In this document: positions 54,812 through 64,000 of the stretch, in pieces
Position numbering within the stretch: position 1 is the first letter of the stretch
Layout: each line of letters starts with the position of its first letter
From: Sulfuritalea sp.
GTDB lineage: Bacteria > Pseudomonadota > Gammaproteobacteria > Burkholderiales > Rhodocyclaceae
Assembly: GCA_016712985.1 (NCBI GenBank)
Contig: JADJQA010000002.1
Span: 186,001-250,000 of the forward strand
Length of the DNA: 64,000 bases
Direction of reading: 5' to 3'
Program-made: the position numbers and the translations under genes
Notes under the pieces: model-generated
Databases searched by the model: none
What the model was told of the DNA's origin: nothing
The model's input: the letters and a program-made list of their open reading frames with translations, nothing else

Positions 54812-55564
54812 ATGAACGAGAAGGACAAGTTAGCCAAGCCCCTGTCGAAGGCTGCGAACGCCTTCGATGCGGCCACCGGGCAACAGACCGCTACCAGCGC
54901 GCGCGAAGCCTGGCGAGTCTTCGGCATTATGGCAGAGTTCGTCGAGGCAACCGAGCGTCTGGCAGCGGTGCGCCCGGCGGTGTCGATCTTCGGCAGCGCG
55001 CGCATCGACCGGGATTCGAACTACTACCAGCTCACTGAAAAAATTGCCCGACTGCTGTCTGACGCGGGGTTTTCGGTGGTCTCTGGCGGCGGACCCGGCG
55101 TCATGGAGGCGGCCAACAAGGGCGCCTTCGAAGGCAAGAGCCTGTCCATCGGACTTAACATCCAGTTGCCCCACGAGCAGAAGACCAATCACTATCAGGA
55201 CATTTCGCAGAGCTTTCGCCACTTCTTCACCCGCAAGTACATGTTCGTCAAGGTGGCCGCCGCGTACGTGGTCATGCCCGGCGGCTTCGGCACCCTTGAC
55301 GAACTGCTCGAAGCCCTGGCGCTGATCCAAACCGGGAAGGGCCCGCGGATTCCGTTGATCCTGGTCGGCACCGATTTCTGGAGCGGCCTGCTCGACTGGT
55401 TCCGCGAGCGGCTGGTGGCCGAGAACATGATCAGTCCCGAAGACGTCGATCTGATCCAGGTGATGGACGAACCGGAGGGTGTGGTGGCTGCGATCTTCGA
55501 CCACTACGAGGCGCGCGGCTTCGGTCCGCTGCCAGAAGAGCACGAATTGCTGCTCAACCTTTGA
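54812..55564 (+). CDS. LOG-family (lysine decarboxylase-like) protein
   Basis: 250 aa from ATG 54812, preceded by GAGGAG. The Rossmann-like core holds SGGGPGVMEAANKGAFEGK and the family PGGFGTLDELLE motif. LOG proteins cleave cytokinin-type ribotides or act as AMP nucleosidases; lysine decarboxylase is a misnomer. The first 50 residues are an extra helical segment. Divergent from polA with just 15 bases between the two start codons. Confidence 0.88.
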   Translation: MNEKDKLAKPLSKAANAFDAATGQQTATSAREAWRVFGIMAEFVEATERLAAVRPAVSIFGSARIDRDSNYYQLTEKIARLLSDAGFSVVSGGGPGVMEAANKGAFEGKSLSIGLNIQLPHEQKTNHYQDISQSFRHFFTRKYMFVKVAAAYVVMPGGFGTLDELLEALALIQTGKGPRIPLILVGTDFWSGLLDWFRERLVAENMISPEDVDLIQVMDEPEGVVAAIFDHYEARGFGPLPEEHELLLNL

Positions 55565-55595
55565 TAAACTCGGCAGAATTCCTTAAGGACATCCC

Positions 55596-55928
55596 ATGCG
55601 CCGCCTGATCGTTTTTCTGCTTTCCGCCGTGGCACTGAACGTGGCGGCGCAGACCCCGCTACCGAAGCGGGAGCCTATCCCCGAGCCTCCGCCACCGCCG
55701 CCCGGCGCCTTGAACGAGTCCCTGGACCCGCAGGTCACCATTACGAGACGTGGCGAAGACAAGGTCGAGGAATTCCGCATGAACGGCAAGCTCTACATGC
55801 TGAAGGTAACGCCGCCGCACGGCGTACCATACTACCTGCTCGACAACAATGGCGATGGCAGTTGGGTGCGTCAGGGTTCAGTCGATTCCGGGCTGCGTGT
55901 GCCGATGTGGGTGATTGGCACGTTTTAG
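55596..55928 (+). CDS. DUF2782 family secreted protein
   Basis: 110 aa: signal peptide (about 1-18, FLLSAVALNVAAQ), a proline-rich stretch (PEPPPPPPG), then the DUF2782 domain with VTITRRGEDKVEEFRMNGKLYMLKVTPPHGVPYYLLDNNGDGSWVRQG. The family is found next to polA in many betaproteobacteria. Function unknown; periplasmic location predicted. Confidence 0.85.
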   Translation: MRRLIVFLLSAVALNVAAQTPLPKREPIPEPPPPPPGALNESLDPQVTITRRGEDKVEEFRMNGKLYMLKVTPPHGVPYYLLDNNGDGSWVRQGSVDSGLRVPMWVIGTF

Positions 55929-55931
55929 CAC

Positions 55932-57221
55932 GTGGCGAGCGCAGACCTCTCTCTACGCAACGGGTGCGGAGACGCAAAGGGCACAGAGGAACCCGCTGCC
56001 TTTCATTCGGTTCCTGTCATCCGTGGCGCCGCGTTGAACCCGGCTGGCGCGGCTGTGCCGAGGGACATTGCCCGCTACGGGCAGGTGTTCACGCCACCGG
56101 GAATCGTCACCCGCATGTTCGCCCTGCGGCGCAATCACGGCCGGGTACTCGATCCGGCCTGCGGCGACGGCGCGTTTTCGGCACGTCTTCCGGGTTGCGT
56201 GGCGATCGAACTCGACGCCGCCCATTGCCCGGCAGGTGCCCTGAACGTCGATTTCTTCGCCTATCCGGAGCGCGAGAAGTTTGCCACCATCATCGGCAAT
56301 CCGCCCTACGTCAAGGCGCGCGACATCCCGCCGGAAACCGCCCTGCGCCTGGGCTCCAGCCTGCTCGACGGCCATGCGAACCTTTACCTGCACTTCATCG
56401 AGAAGTGCGTGCGCCACCTCGCGCCCGGTGGCGAACTTATCCTCATCACGCCACGCGACTTTCTCAAGGCGACGGGTGCCGGGCGGCTCAACACCTGGCT
56501 GTTCGACCAGGGCACTGTCACGGAATTTGAAGATCTCGGCGACGCGAAGATCTTCGCGGGCGCCACGCCCAATTGCGCGATCTGGCGCTTTGAAAAAGGC
56601 AATCTCGGCCATCGCCTGCAGGATGGACGGCGCATGGCGCTGGCCGGCGGACAACTGATGTTTACCCGTGGCATCTACAGCCTGCCGCTGGCCAGCGTGT
56701 TCGCCGTCAAGGTCGGGGCGGTCTCGGGGGCTGATGAGATTTTCACCAACGAGAGGTTCGCCAACACCGAATTCGTCTGTTCGAAAACCGCCCAGACCGG
56801 CGCTACGCGGCGCATGATCTACCTCGATCGCGAGGGACCCCTGCCGTACCTGGAACAGTTCAAGGAACGCTTGCTGGCGCGCCGTGTCACCCGTTTCGAC
56901 GAGTCAAACTGGTGGAAGTGGGGGCGTCGTCACTACATCTCCGACGCGCCGCGCATTTACGTCAACAACAAGACGCGCAACCAGCGTCCCTTCTTTCTCC
57001 ATCCCTGCAACAACTACGACGGCGCGGTACTGGCGCTGTTCCTGCATCGCACGAAACTCAACACGGCCGAACTTCGGCGTCTGACCGCGATGCTCAACGA
57101 CGTGGATTGGAGCGAACTCGGTTTCGTCTGCGACGGCCGCTTTCTTTTCTCCCAGCGCAGCCTGGAGCAAACCCTGCTGCCGGAGGCTTTTGCCGAATTC
57201 GCTGTGCGCGGGCTGATGTAA
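55932..57221 (+). CDS. N6-adenine DNA methylase-like protein
   Basis: 429 aa from GTG 55932, but residues 1-34 are translated repeat DNA (ACGCAAAGGGCACAGAGG), so TTG 56034 or GTG 56055 may be the true start. RYGQVFTPPGIVTRMF and VLDPACGDGAFSARL form the SAM region and GNPPYVKARD the catalytic NPPY; later HGHANLYLHFIEKCVRHLAPGGELILITP. It is of the Eco57I/TaqI-type class without a recognisable nuclease. No restriction partner is adjacent, so an orphan methylase is likely. Confidence 0.75.
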   Translation: MASADLSLRNGCGDAKGTEEPAAFHSVPVIRGAALNPAGAAVPRDIARYGQVFTPPGIVTRMFALRRNHGRVLDPACGDGAFSARLPGCVAIELDAAHCPAGALNVDFFAYPEREKFATIIGNPPYVKARDIPPETALRLGSSLLDGHANLYLHFIEKCVRHLAPGGELILITPRDFLKATGAGRLNTWLFDQGTVTEFEDLGDAKIFAGATPNCAIWRFEKGNLGHRLQDGRRMALAGGQLMFTRGIYSLPLASVFAVKVGAVSGADEIFTNERFANTEFVCSKTAQTGATRRMIYLDREGPLPYLEQFKERLLARRVTRFDESNWWKWGRRHYISDAPRIYVNNKTRNQRPFFLHPCNNYDGAVLALFLHRTKLNTAELRRLTAMLNDVDWSELGFVCDGRFLFSQRSLEQTLLPEAFAEFAVRGLM

Positions 57222-57316
57222 GGAAAAAGCGTCACGCGCAATTGCCCTCTCCGGGCAGCGCTGCAAGCCCGTGCTCGTAGAGTCCTGTCCTGGATTCCGT
57301 GCCTGCCGCCGGGCGT

Positions 57317-58849
57317 TCAGCTCATGGAGTCCGGCTTGCAACCCGCCGCGCAACAGCGTCCCGGCTGGCGGCCAATGGCGATGCGCCGCCGGGCGTCGGC
57401 AAGCATGCCGCGATCAAGCAGGTTCTCGACGATTTCAACGCGGTCGGCAATCGGATAGCGGCGGAAGATTTCCTTCTTCATTGCCTCCGGCGAACCGCCG
57501 CCATGCAGGCTGATCACGGAATACCAGCCGCCCTGGCTGGAGGCAGTCAAATCTTCGATGAAGCGTGCCACGGCAATGCGTTTTTCGTAGGGAATGTCGG
57601 AGCTGCCCGTCAGCACCTCCGAGATCCGTCCGGCGGTTGCCGGGTTGTGGTCTTCGTCCGGCCCGGGAAGTGCCACGATCAGGCCGCCCGAGACTTCATG
57701 CGCCAGCCGCTGCATGTCGTAGATCTGGGTCGCCAGCAATAGTTTGCCGATGTTCGAGAAAACCGCATCGGGCATGACGATGCCGTCGGCCTCTCGCGTC
57801 GCATACACGGAGGCGGCAACGCCGCAGGCGTAGAACCCCTCGACGATGCGGATCAGGTCGGTCATCGCATCGCGCAGGCCGTGAGCCCGTTCAGCCTCAA
57901 GTCCGTTGGCTTCGGTCATCAGCGTGCCGGAACCGATCAGCAGGTCGCCGAAGCCGGCGCGGGCGGCGATGCAACTGTGCCGGTGGTGGGTTGCGTAGGC
58001 ATAAGTGAGCGTGGCGCTGTGCCGCCATTCGCCGGCGAGGAAGACCCGCTCCCAGGGAACGAATACGCGCTCGAAGAGGCAGACCGCGGTGCTCTGGCCG
58101 AAGCGGTTGGAAAACAGCGCCGCGGCTTCGCCGGGGCGCCCGGCCGGCCGCGCCACCATCGTCAGCCCTTCGACGTCGACGGGCACGGCGCAGCAAACAG
58201 CGAAATCGGCGTCAGCCTCGGTCATTGCCCGGCCCGGCATTATGAGCAGTTCATGCATGTAGGGCGCACCGGTGACGATGGCCTTGGTGCCCGAAATGAT
58301 GATGCCATCGGCGCGGCGCTCGACGATGTGCACATAGGTATTGGAGTTCGCCTGGGCATGCGGGCGCTTCGAGCGGTCGCCCTTGGCATCGGTCATGGCA
58401 ATGCCGATGGCCAGGTCGGCGCGACAAATGTGCTCGTGATAGCTGCGTGCCCGCGCCAGGTACTCGGTGCCGTGTTCGGCGTCGATTTCCGCCGCCGCCT
58501 GCAGGATGCCGGCCATCGCGTCGCCGGCGAGATAGCGCTGCGCGCAACCGGTGTAGCGGCAGATCAGGCGTATCGCTTCGAGCTTCTGCAGCAGGTCGTC
58601 CTCGCTGCGCGGAACATGCAGCATGCGGTTGCAGGCGCTGCCGTCGCCATTGCTGCCAGCGGCGCTCGCGACGCGCATCAGAGCCGCGGTGTCCTCGCGC
58701 AGCGCAAAGGCATAACTGAGTCCGACGGCGTTGACACCGGGTTGCAGCGCGGAATCGTCGCTGACCGATGCAACCGAGCGGCCGTCAACGAAGACTCGTG
58801 GTTTCAGTTGGCGCAGCGATGCGCGGTACTCGGGGTCGGACATCAGCAT
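57317..58849 (-). CDS. 4-hydroxybutyryl-CoA dehydratase / HpaB-family protein with altered iron-sulfur ligands
   Basis: Acyl-CoA dehydrogenase-like flavoprotein, 510 aa from ATG 58849 (MLMSDPEYRASLRQLKPRVF), preceded by GGAG. The pattern closely follows Clostridium 4-hydroxybutyryl-CoA dehydratase (AMTDAKGDRS, TGAPYMHELLIMPGRAMTEADADF). Of its four known 4Fe-4S ligands, Cys 99 and His 292 are matched (Cys 102, His 289), but Cys 103 aligns with Tyr 106 and Cys 299 with Ala 296. The iron-sulfur cluster is therefore doubtful and the reaction may be different. Divergent from the methylmalonyl-CoA mutase. Confidence 0.8.
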   Translation of the reverse strand: MLMSDPEYRASLRQLKPRVFVDGRSVASVSDDSALQPGVNAVGLSYAFALREDTAALMRVASAAGSNGDGSACNRMLHVPRSEDDLLQKLEAIRLICRYTGCAQRYLAGDAMAGILQAAAEIDAEHGTEYLARARSYHEHICRADLAIGIAMTDAKGDRSKRPHAQANSNTYVHIVERRADGIIISGTKAIVTGAPYMHELLIMPGRAMTEADADFAVCCAVPVDVEGLTMVARPAGRPGEAAALFSNRFGQSTAVCLFERVFVPWERVFLAGEWRHSATLTYAYATHHRHSCIAARAGFGDLLIGSGTLMTEANGLEAERAHGLRDAMTDLIRIVEGFYACGVAASVYATREADGIVMPDAVFSNIGKLLLATQIYDMQRLAHEVSGGLIVALPGPDEDHNPATAGRISEVLTGSSDIPYEKRIAVARFIEDLTASSQGGWYSVISLHGGGSPEAMKKEIFRRYPIADRVEIVENLLDRGMLADARRRIAIGRQPGRCCAAGCKPDSMS

Positions 58850-59002
58850 CAGCGGCTCCAGAGGAAATGTGTCGGACGACAAACATCGCGAACGGCACGA
58901 ACGCTGATACTACCAAGGTCTTCAGGTGGAAAGGTCTGCGCCTGAAGCCCCTGTGCAAGGTATGGTGATGAAGACCGGACAAGTCGTGAATCCTCAACGA
59001 GC

Positions 59003-59022
59003 ATGCAAATACGGTCTTGCAT
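59003..59022. promoter_or_regulatory. Palindromic operator-like site before scpA
   Basis: ATGCAA (59003-59008), eight bases, TTGCAT (59017-59022) in the 282-base divergent spacer between the dehydratase-like and mutase genes. The 20-base palindrome has the size of a dimeric regulator site. TTGCAAA-type cores are known for PccR-type propionate regulators in alphaproteobacteria, but the spacing differs. The rest of the spacer contains no riboswitch-like structure. Confidence 0.35.
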
Positions 59023-59131
59023 TAAGATTTAGGGATCAAGTAACATCTCGCCTCGTCAGGAAGTCCTCGTCAGCAAGTCAACCGCATTGTTCTCCCCGTA
59101 ATGGAGACGATGCAGCCGAAAGGGCAGAAAA

Positions 59132-61297
59132 ATGAGCAACGCACCCGCAGTCAGCATTCCCTCGATCGATGCCTGGGCCAAGGCGGCCGCCAAGTCCGCC
59201 CCGGATGGTGACGTCTCCCGGCTGAACTGGGTTACCCCGGATGGCATTACCGTCAAGCCGCTGTACACCAAGGCCGATGTCGAGGGCCTGCCATACGCCG
59301 ATACCCTGCCCGGCTTCGCCCCGTTCGTGCGCGGGCCGCAAGCCACGATGTACGCCGTGCGTCCATGGACGATTCGTCAATACGCCGGGTTCTCGACAGC
59401 GGAGGCTTCCAACGCGTTTTATCGCCAGGCGCTGGCCGCCGGCGGTCAGGGCGTGTCGGTCGCCTTCGACCTCGCCACCCATCGCGGCTACGACTCGGAC
59501 CATCCGCGCGTCACCGGTGACGTCGGCAAGGCCGGCGTGGCAATTGACTCAGTGGAGGACATGAAGATCCTGTTCGACGGCATTCCGCTGGAGAAGGTTT
59601 CCGTTTCGATGACCATGAACGGCGCCGTCCTGCCGGTGCTTGCCGGTTACGTGGTGGCTGCCGAGGAACAGGGTGTCTCGCAGGACAAGCTGACCGGCAC
59701 GATCCAGAACGACATCCTCAAGGAGTTCATGGTTCGCAATACCTACATCTACCCGCCCGAGCCGTCGATGCGCATCGTGGCCGACATCATTGGCTACACC
59801 GCGAAGAACATGCCAAAGTTCAACTCGATCTCGATCTCCGGCTACCACATGCAGGAGGCGGGGGCGACCCAGGCCGTGGAACTTGCCTTCACGCTGGCCG
59901 ACGGCCGCGAGTACGTGAAGACCGCGATTGCGGCCGGCATGGATGTGGACGATTTCGCCGGCCGGCTGTCGTTCTTCTGGGCGATCGGCATGAACTTCTA
60001 TCTCGAAATCGCCAAGATGCGTGCTGCGCGGCTGCTGTGGTGGCGCATCATGAACGAATTCAACGCGAAGAAGCCGAAGTCGATGATGCTGCGCACCCAC
60101 AGCCAGACCTCGGGCTGGTCGCTAACCGAGCAGGACCCGTACAACAACGTGGTGCGCACCACGATCGAAGCCATGGCCGCGGTGTTCGGCGGCACGCAAA
60201 GCCTGCACACCAACTCGCTCGACGAGGCCATTGCGCTGCCGACCGCGTTTTCATCGCGGATCGCGCGCAATACCCAGCTCGTGATTCAGGAAGAAACCCA
60301 CATCACCAGCGTAATCGATCCCTGGGCGGGCAGCTACATGATGGAAAGGCTGACGCAGGACATCGCCGACGAGGCCTGGCGCATTATCGAGGACGTCGAA
60401 AAGATGGGCGGCATGACCCAGGCAGTGCAAAGCGGCTGGGCCAAGCTGCAAATCGAGAAGTGCGCCGCGGAAAAGCAGGCGCGCATCGATTCGCGCAAGG
60501 ATGTGATCGTCGGGGTCAACAAGTACAAGCTCAAGGAAGAAGCCGCGCTCGAGTTCCGCAACGTGGATAACCACGCCGTGCGCGAGAGCCAGATCGCGCG
60601 CCTGAAGAAGATTCGCGAGACGCGCGACGGCGCGGCCGTGCAAGCGGCCCTGGCGGCACTGACTTCCGCGGCGAAGACCGGCGAGGGCAACCTGCTCGAC
60701 CTCGCCATCAAGGCCAGCCGCTTGCGGGCCACGGTTGGTGAAATTTCGGATGCCCTCGAAGCCGTCTATGGCCGTCATCGCGCCACCACGCAGACGGTCT
60801 CGGGCGTCTATAGCGCCGCGTTTGGAGAGGATGGAGCGATGAAGGAAATCCGTGACCTTATCGACAACTTCGCCGCGGCGGAAGGGCGCCGGCCGCGCAT
60901 CATGATCGCCAAGCTCGGCCAGGATGGCCACGACCGCGGCGCCAAGGTGGTCGCCACGGCCTTCGCCGACCTCGGTTTCGACGTCGACGTCGGTCCTCTG
61001 TTCCAGACGCCGGAAGAGGCGGCGCGCCAAGCCATCGAGAACGATGTTCACGCGATCGGCGTGTCGACCCTGGCCGCCGGCCATAAGACGCTGGTGCCGC
61101 AACTGGTCAAGGCGCTGCGCGACCAGGGCGCCAACGAAATCGTCGTCTTTGTCGGTGGTGTGATTCCGCCGCAGGACTACGACGAGCTCTACAAGGCGGG
61201 CGCCGCAGGCATCTTCGGGCCGGGTACGCCGATCCCGCAGTGCGCGCATGAAGTGCTGCGCGCCATCCGCGCCGCGCACCTGCCGGCAAGCGCCTGA
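59132..61297 (+). CDS. scpA: Methylmalonyl-CoA mutase (homodimeric type)
   Basis: Adenosylcobalamin-dependent conversion between methylmalonyl-CoA and succinyl-CoA. The 721-aa chain has the N-terminal TIM barrel (RPWTIRQYAGFSTAEASN, the substrate region; HTNSLDEAIALP) and the C-terminal B12 domain with LGQDGHDRGAKV supplying the His ligand, then VGGVIPPQDYD. AAEGRRPRIMIAK marks the linker. Followed 8 bases later by its chaperone meaB and then by pccB. Confidence 0.96.
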   Translation: MSNAPAVSIPSIDAWAKAAAKSAPDGDVSRLNWVTPDGITVKPLYTKADVEGLPYADTLPGFAPFVRGPQATMYAVRPWTIRQYAGFSTAEASNAFYRQALAAGGQGVSVAFDLATHRGYDSDHPRVTGDVGKAGVAIDSVEDMKILFDGIPLEKVSVSMTMNGAVLPVLAGYVVAAEEQGVSQDKLTGTIQNDILKEFMVRNTYIYPPEPSMRIVADIIGYTAKNMPKFNSISISGYHMQEAGATQAVELAFTLADGREYVKTAIAAGMDVDDFAGRLSFFWAIGMNFYLEIAKMRAARLLWWRIMNEFNAKKPKSMMLRTHSQTSGWSLTEQDPYNNVVRTTIEAMAAVFGGTQSLHTNSLDEAIALPTAFSSRIARNTQLVIQEETHITSVIDPWAGSYMMERLTQDIADEAWRIIEDVEKMGGMTQAVQSGWAKLQIEKCAAEKQARIDSRKDVIVGVNKYKLKEEAALEFRNVDNHAVRESQIARLKKIRETRDGAAVQAALAALTSAAKTGEGNLLDLAIKASRLRATVGEISDALEAVYGRHRATTQTVSGVYSAAFGEDGAMKEIRDLIDNFAAAEGRRPRIMIAKLGQDGHDRGAKVVATAFADLGFDVDVGPLFQTPEEAARQAIENDVHAIGVSTLAAGHKTLVPQLVKALRDQGANEIVVFVGGVIPPQDYDELYKAGAAGIFGPGTPIPQCAHEVLRAIRAAHLPASA

Positions 61298-61305
61298 GCC
61301 GGGTC

Positions 61306-62319
61306 ATGCGGCCCGTGCCCGAACTGGGCCAAGCCGGCGTGGACGCCCAGGACACGCCGCTGGTCGATGGCTTGCTGGGCGGCAATCGGCGTGCTCTGGC
61401 CAAGTCGATCACCCTGGCTGAGTCGACACTGCCGGATCACCAGCGGCGTTCGCAGAAGTTGCTGGAAGCACTGCTGCCGCATACCGGCCGCTCGATGCGC
61501 ATCGGCATTTCCGGCGTGCCGGGTGTCGGCAAGTCGACCTTCATCGAAGCCCTGGGCGTGTACCTGATAGAAGCCGGCCATCGCATCGCGGTACTTGCGG
61601 TCGATCCTTCCTCGAGCGTACATGGCGGTTCGATTCTTGGCGACAAGACCCGCATGGAACTGCTCTCGCAGCGCACGGAAGCCTTTATCCGTCCGTCGCC
61701 GGCTTCGGGCAGCCTGGGCGGCGTGGCCGAACACACGCGGGAAGCCCTGCTGCTCTGCGAAGCTGCCGGCTACGACATCATCATTGTCGAGACGGTGGGC
61801 GTCGGCCAGTCCGAGACCGCGGTGGCCGGCATGACAGATGTCTTTGTGCTGTTGCAGTTGCCGAATGCCGGCGACGAGATGCAGGGGATCAAGAAGGGCA
61901 TCATCGAGCTGGCCGACCTAGTGGTTTTCAACAAGGCCGACATTGATCCGACGGCGGCACAACTGGCTGCCGCGCAAATGCGTTCGGCACTGTCCATGCT
62001 GCATCCGGCCTCGCCCAACTGGCAACCGCCGGTACTGACGCTGTCGGCGACGCGCAAGGACGGCCTGGAGAATTTCTGGCAGATCATCGAGAAATTCAGG
62101 GTTGCCCTGACCGCAAGCGGCGAATTCGACGCGCGGCGCCGCCACCAGGCGCTGGCCTGGATGTGGCAGCAGATCGATTCGGGTTTGCGCAGTCATTTTC
62201 GCCAACACCCAAGCGTGAAGAGCGAATTGCGCGAATTGTCGGCTGCGGTTGACGCCGGCACGACAACCCCGACGGCGGCTGCACGGCACCTGCTTGCGCT
62301 GGTGAGCCGCTATTTCTAG
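61306..62319 (+). CDS. meaB: MeaB, GTPase chaperone of methylmalonyl-CoA mutase
   Basis: 337-aa G3E GTPase with Walker A GVPGVGKST (about 69-77), LAVDPSSSVHGGSILGDKTRM, ETVGVGQSE and the NKAD specificity motif (FNKADIDP). It protects the mutase from inactivation and gates cobalamin loading. It is 8 bases after the mutase, so co-transcribed. Usual length. Confidence 0.95.
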   Translation: MRPVPELGQAGVDAQDTPLVDGLLGGNRRALAKSITLAESTLPDHQRRSQKLLEALLPHTGRSMRIGISGVPGVGKSTFIEALGVYLIEAGHRIAVLAVDPSSSVHGGSILGDKTRMELLSQRTEAFIRPSPASGSLGGVAEHTREALLLCEAAGYDIIIVETVGVGQSETAVAGMTDVFVLLQLPNAGDEMQGIKKGIIELADLVVFNKADIDPTAAQLAAAQMRSALSMLHPASPNWQPPVLTLSATRKDGLENFWQIIEKFRVALTASGEFDARRRHQALAWMWQQIDSGLRSHFRQHPSVKSELRELSAAVDAGTTTPTAAARHLLALVSRYF

Positions 62320-62594
62320 TCGGTAGCGAGCGGCTCGCCGCCCGATCGTCGGTCTGGATCCCCGTTTCGGCCTGTTTCCGCCACGCTCATCAAAGAAACG
62401 CCTCAATGGGGACGTTTCGCGCTACACTTTGATACCCATTCCGTCGATGATCTTGTTCGAGAAGATGCGCTTTCCGCAAGCCTTTGAGTGTCGCGACTCT
62501 GGTTCCGACCGCATCGAGATGAACAAGCTCGACCCTGTTCGCGTGTTGACCGAACACTGCTGATTTCCAGTTTGTATTTTCGGAGGTATTTCGC

Positions 62595-64000
<1,406 letters not shown>

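Noticed and set aside
58883..59131. Cobalamin riboswitch before the methylmalonyl-CoA mutase
   Set aside because: No recognisable B12-box or matching stem set in the 250-base spacer.

Overview
This 64 kb window is high-GC chromosomal DNA from a betaproteobacterium. The evidence is the gene order of the division and cell wall (dcw) cluster, a zapB-zapA-6S RNA unit, HtpX, LPS heptosyltransferases, MsbA and a set of redox genes. A Rhodocyclales or Sterolibacteriaceae-like lineage is my best guess. No tRNA, rRNA, CRISPR array or complete insertion sequence was seen.

Layout. 1-11.5 kb, minus strand: the dcw operon mraZ-rsmH-ftsL-ftsI-murE-murF-mraY-murD-ftsW-murG (murG runs off the left edge), read from a sigma70-like promoter followed by three MraZ boxes. 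11.9-16.8 kb: accessory genes, namely an orphan small protein, a DUF3422 membrane protein, a Phd/PIN toxin-antitoxin pair and a Type II restriction-modification module whose putative nuclease carries its own controller-like HTH domain. 16.8-27 kb: psd, a CPA2 antiporter, htpX, a NhaD-type transporter, a UspA protein, two PII-like proteins with a DUF1538 transporter, a LapA protein and a Kef-type antiporter. 27-34.8 kb: a CDF metal transporter and a regulated periplasmic redox cluster. The cluster has a plus-strand operon (SHP, diheme DHC, cytochrome b), a minus-strand operon (flavin/2Fe-2S reductase, b-type membrane protein, octaheme cytochrome) and a QseBC/PmrAB-like two-component system. Three CTTAAG-N5-(C/T)TTAA(C/G) boxes sit in front of these units and probably bind the response regulator. 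35.4-37.6 kb: an EAL/HDOD protein, 6S RNA, zapA and a zapB-like gene. 37.7-52 kb: LPS/polysaccharide assembly (heptosyltransferases, GT4 glycosyltransferases, O-antigen ligase/polymerase, AsnB-like amidotransferase, methyltransferases, msbA). 52-57.2 kb: polA, a LOG protein, a DUF2782 protein and an N6-adenine methylase-like protein. 57.3-64 kb: a 4-hydroxybutyryl-CoA dehydratase-family protein and the propionyl/methylmalonyl-CoA genes scpA-meaB-pccB (pccB runs off the right edge).

Two global properties matter. First, ten genes carry single-base frameshifts, several in short homopolymers, and some of these genes are essential (mraY, polA; ftsI has three +1 changes within about 75 bp). This points to uncorrected sequencing errors rather than true pseudogenes. 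Second, palindromic repeats are scattered through the dcw operon. They inserted in frame into murD and murE, lengthening those enzymes, and a 186-bp insertion flanked by a 24-bp duplication separates ftsW from murG.

The most interesting systems are the SHP/DHC/octaheme redox cluster with its shared operator boxes, the restriction-modification module with controller boxes before both genes, the DUF1538 plus two PII-like proteins, and the dehydratase-family protein that lacks two predicted iron-sulfur ligands.
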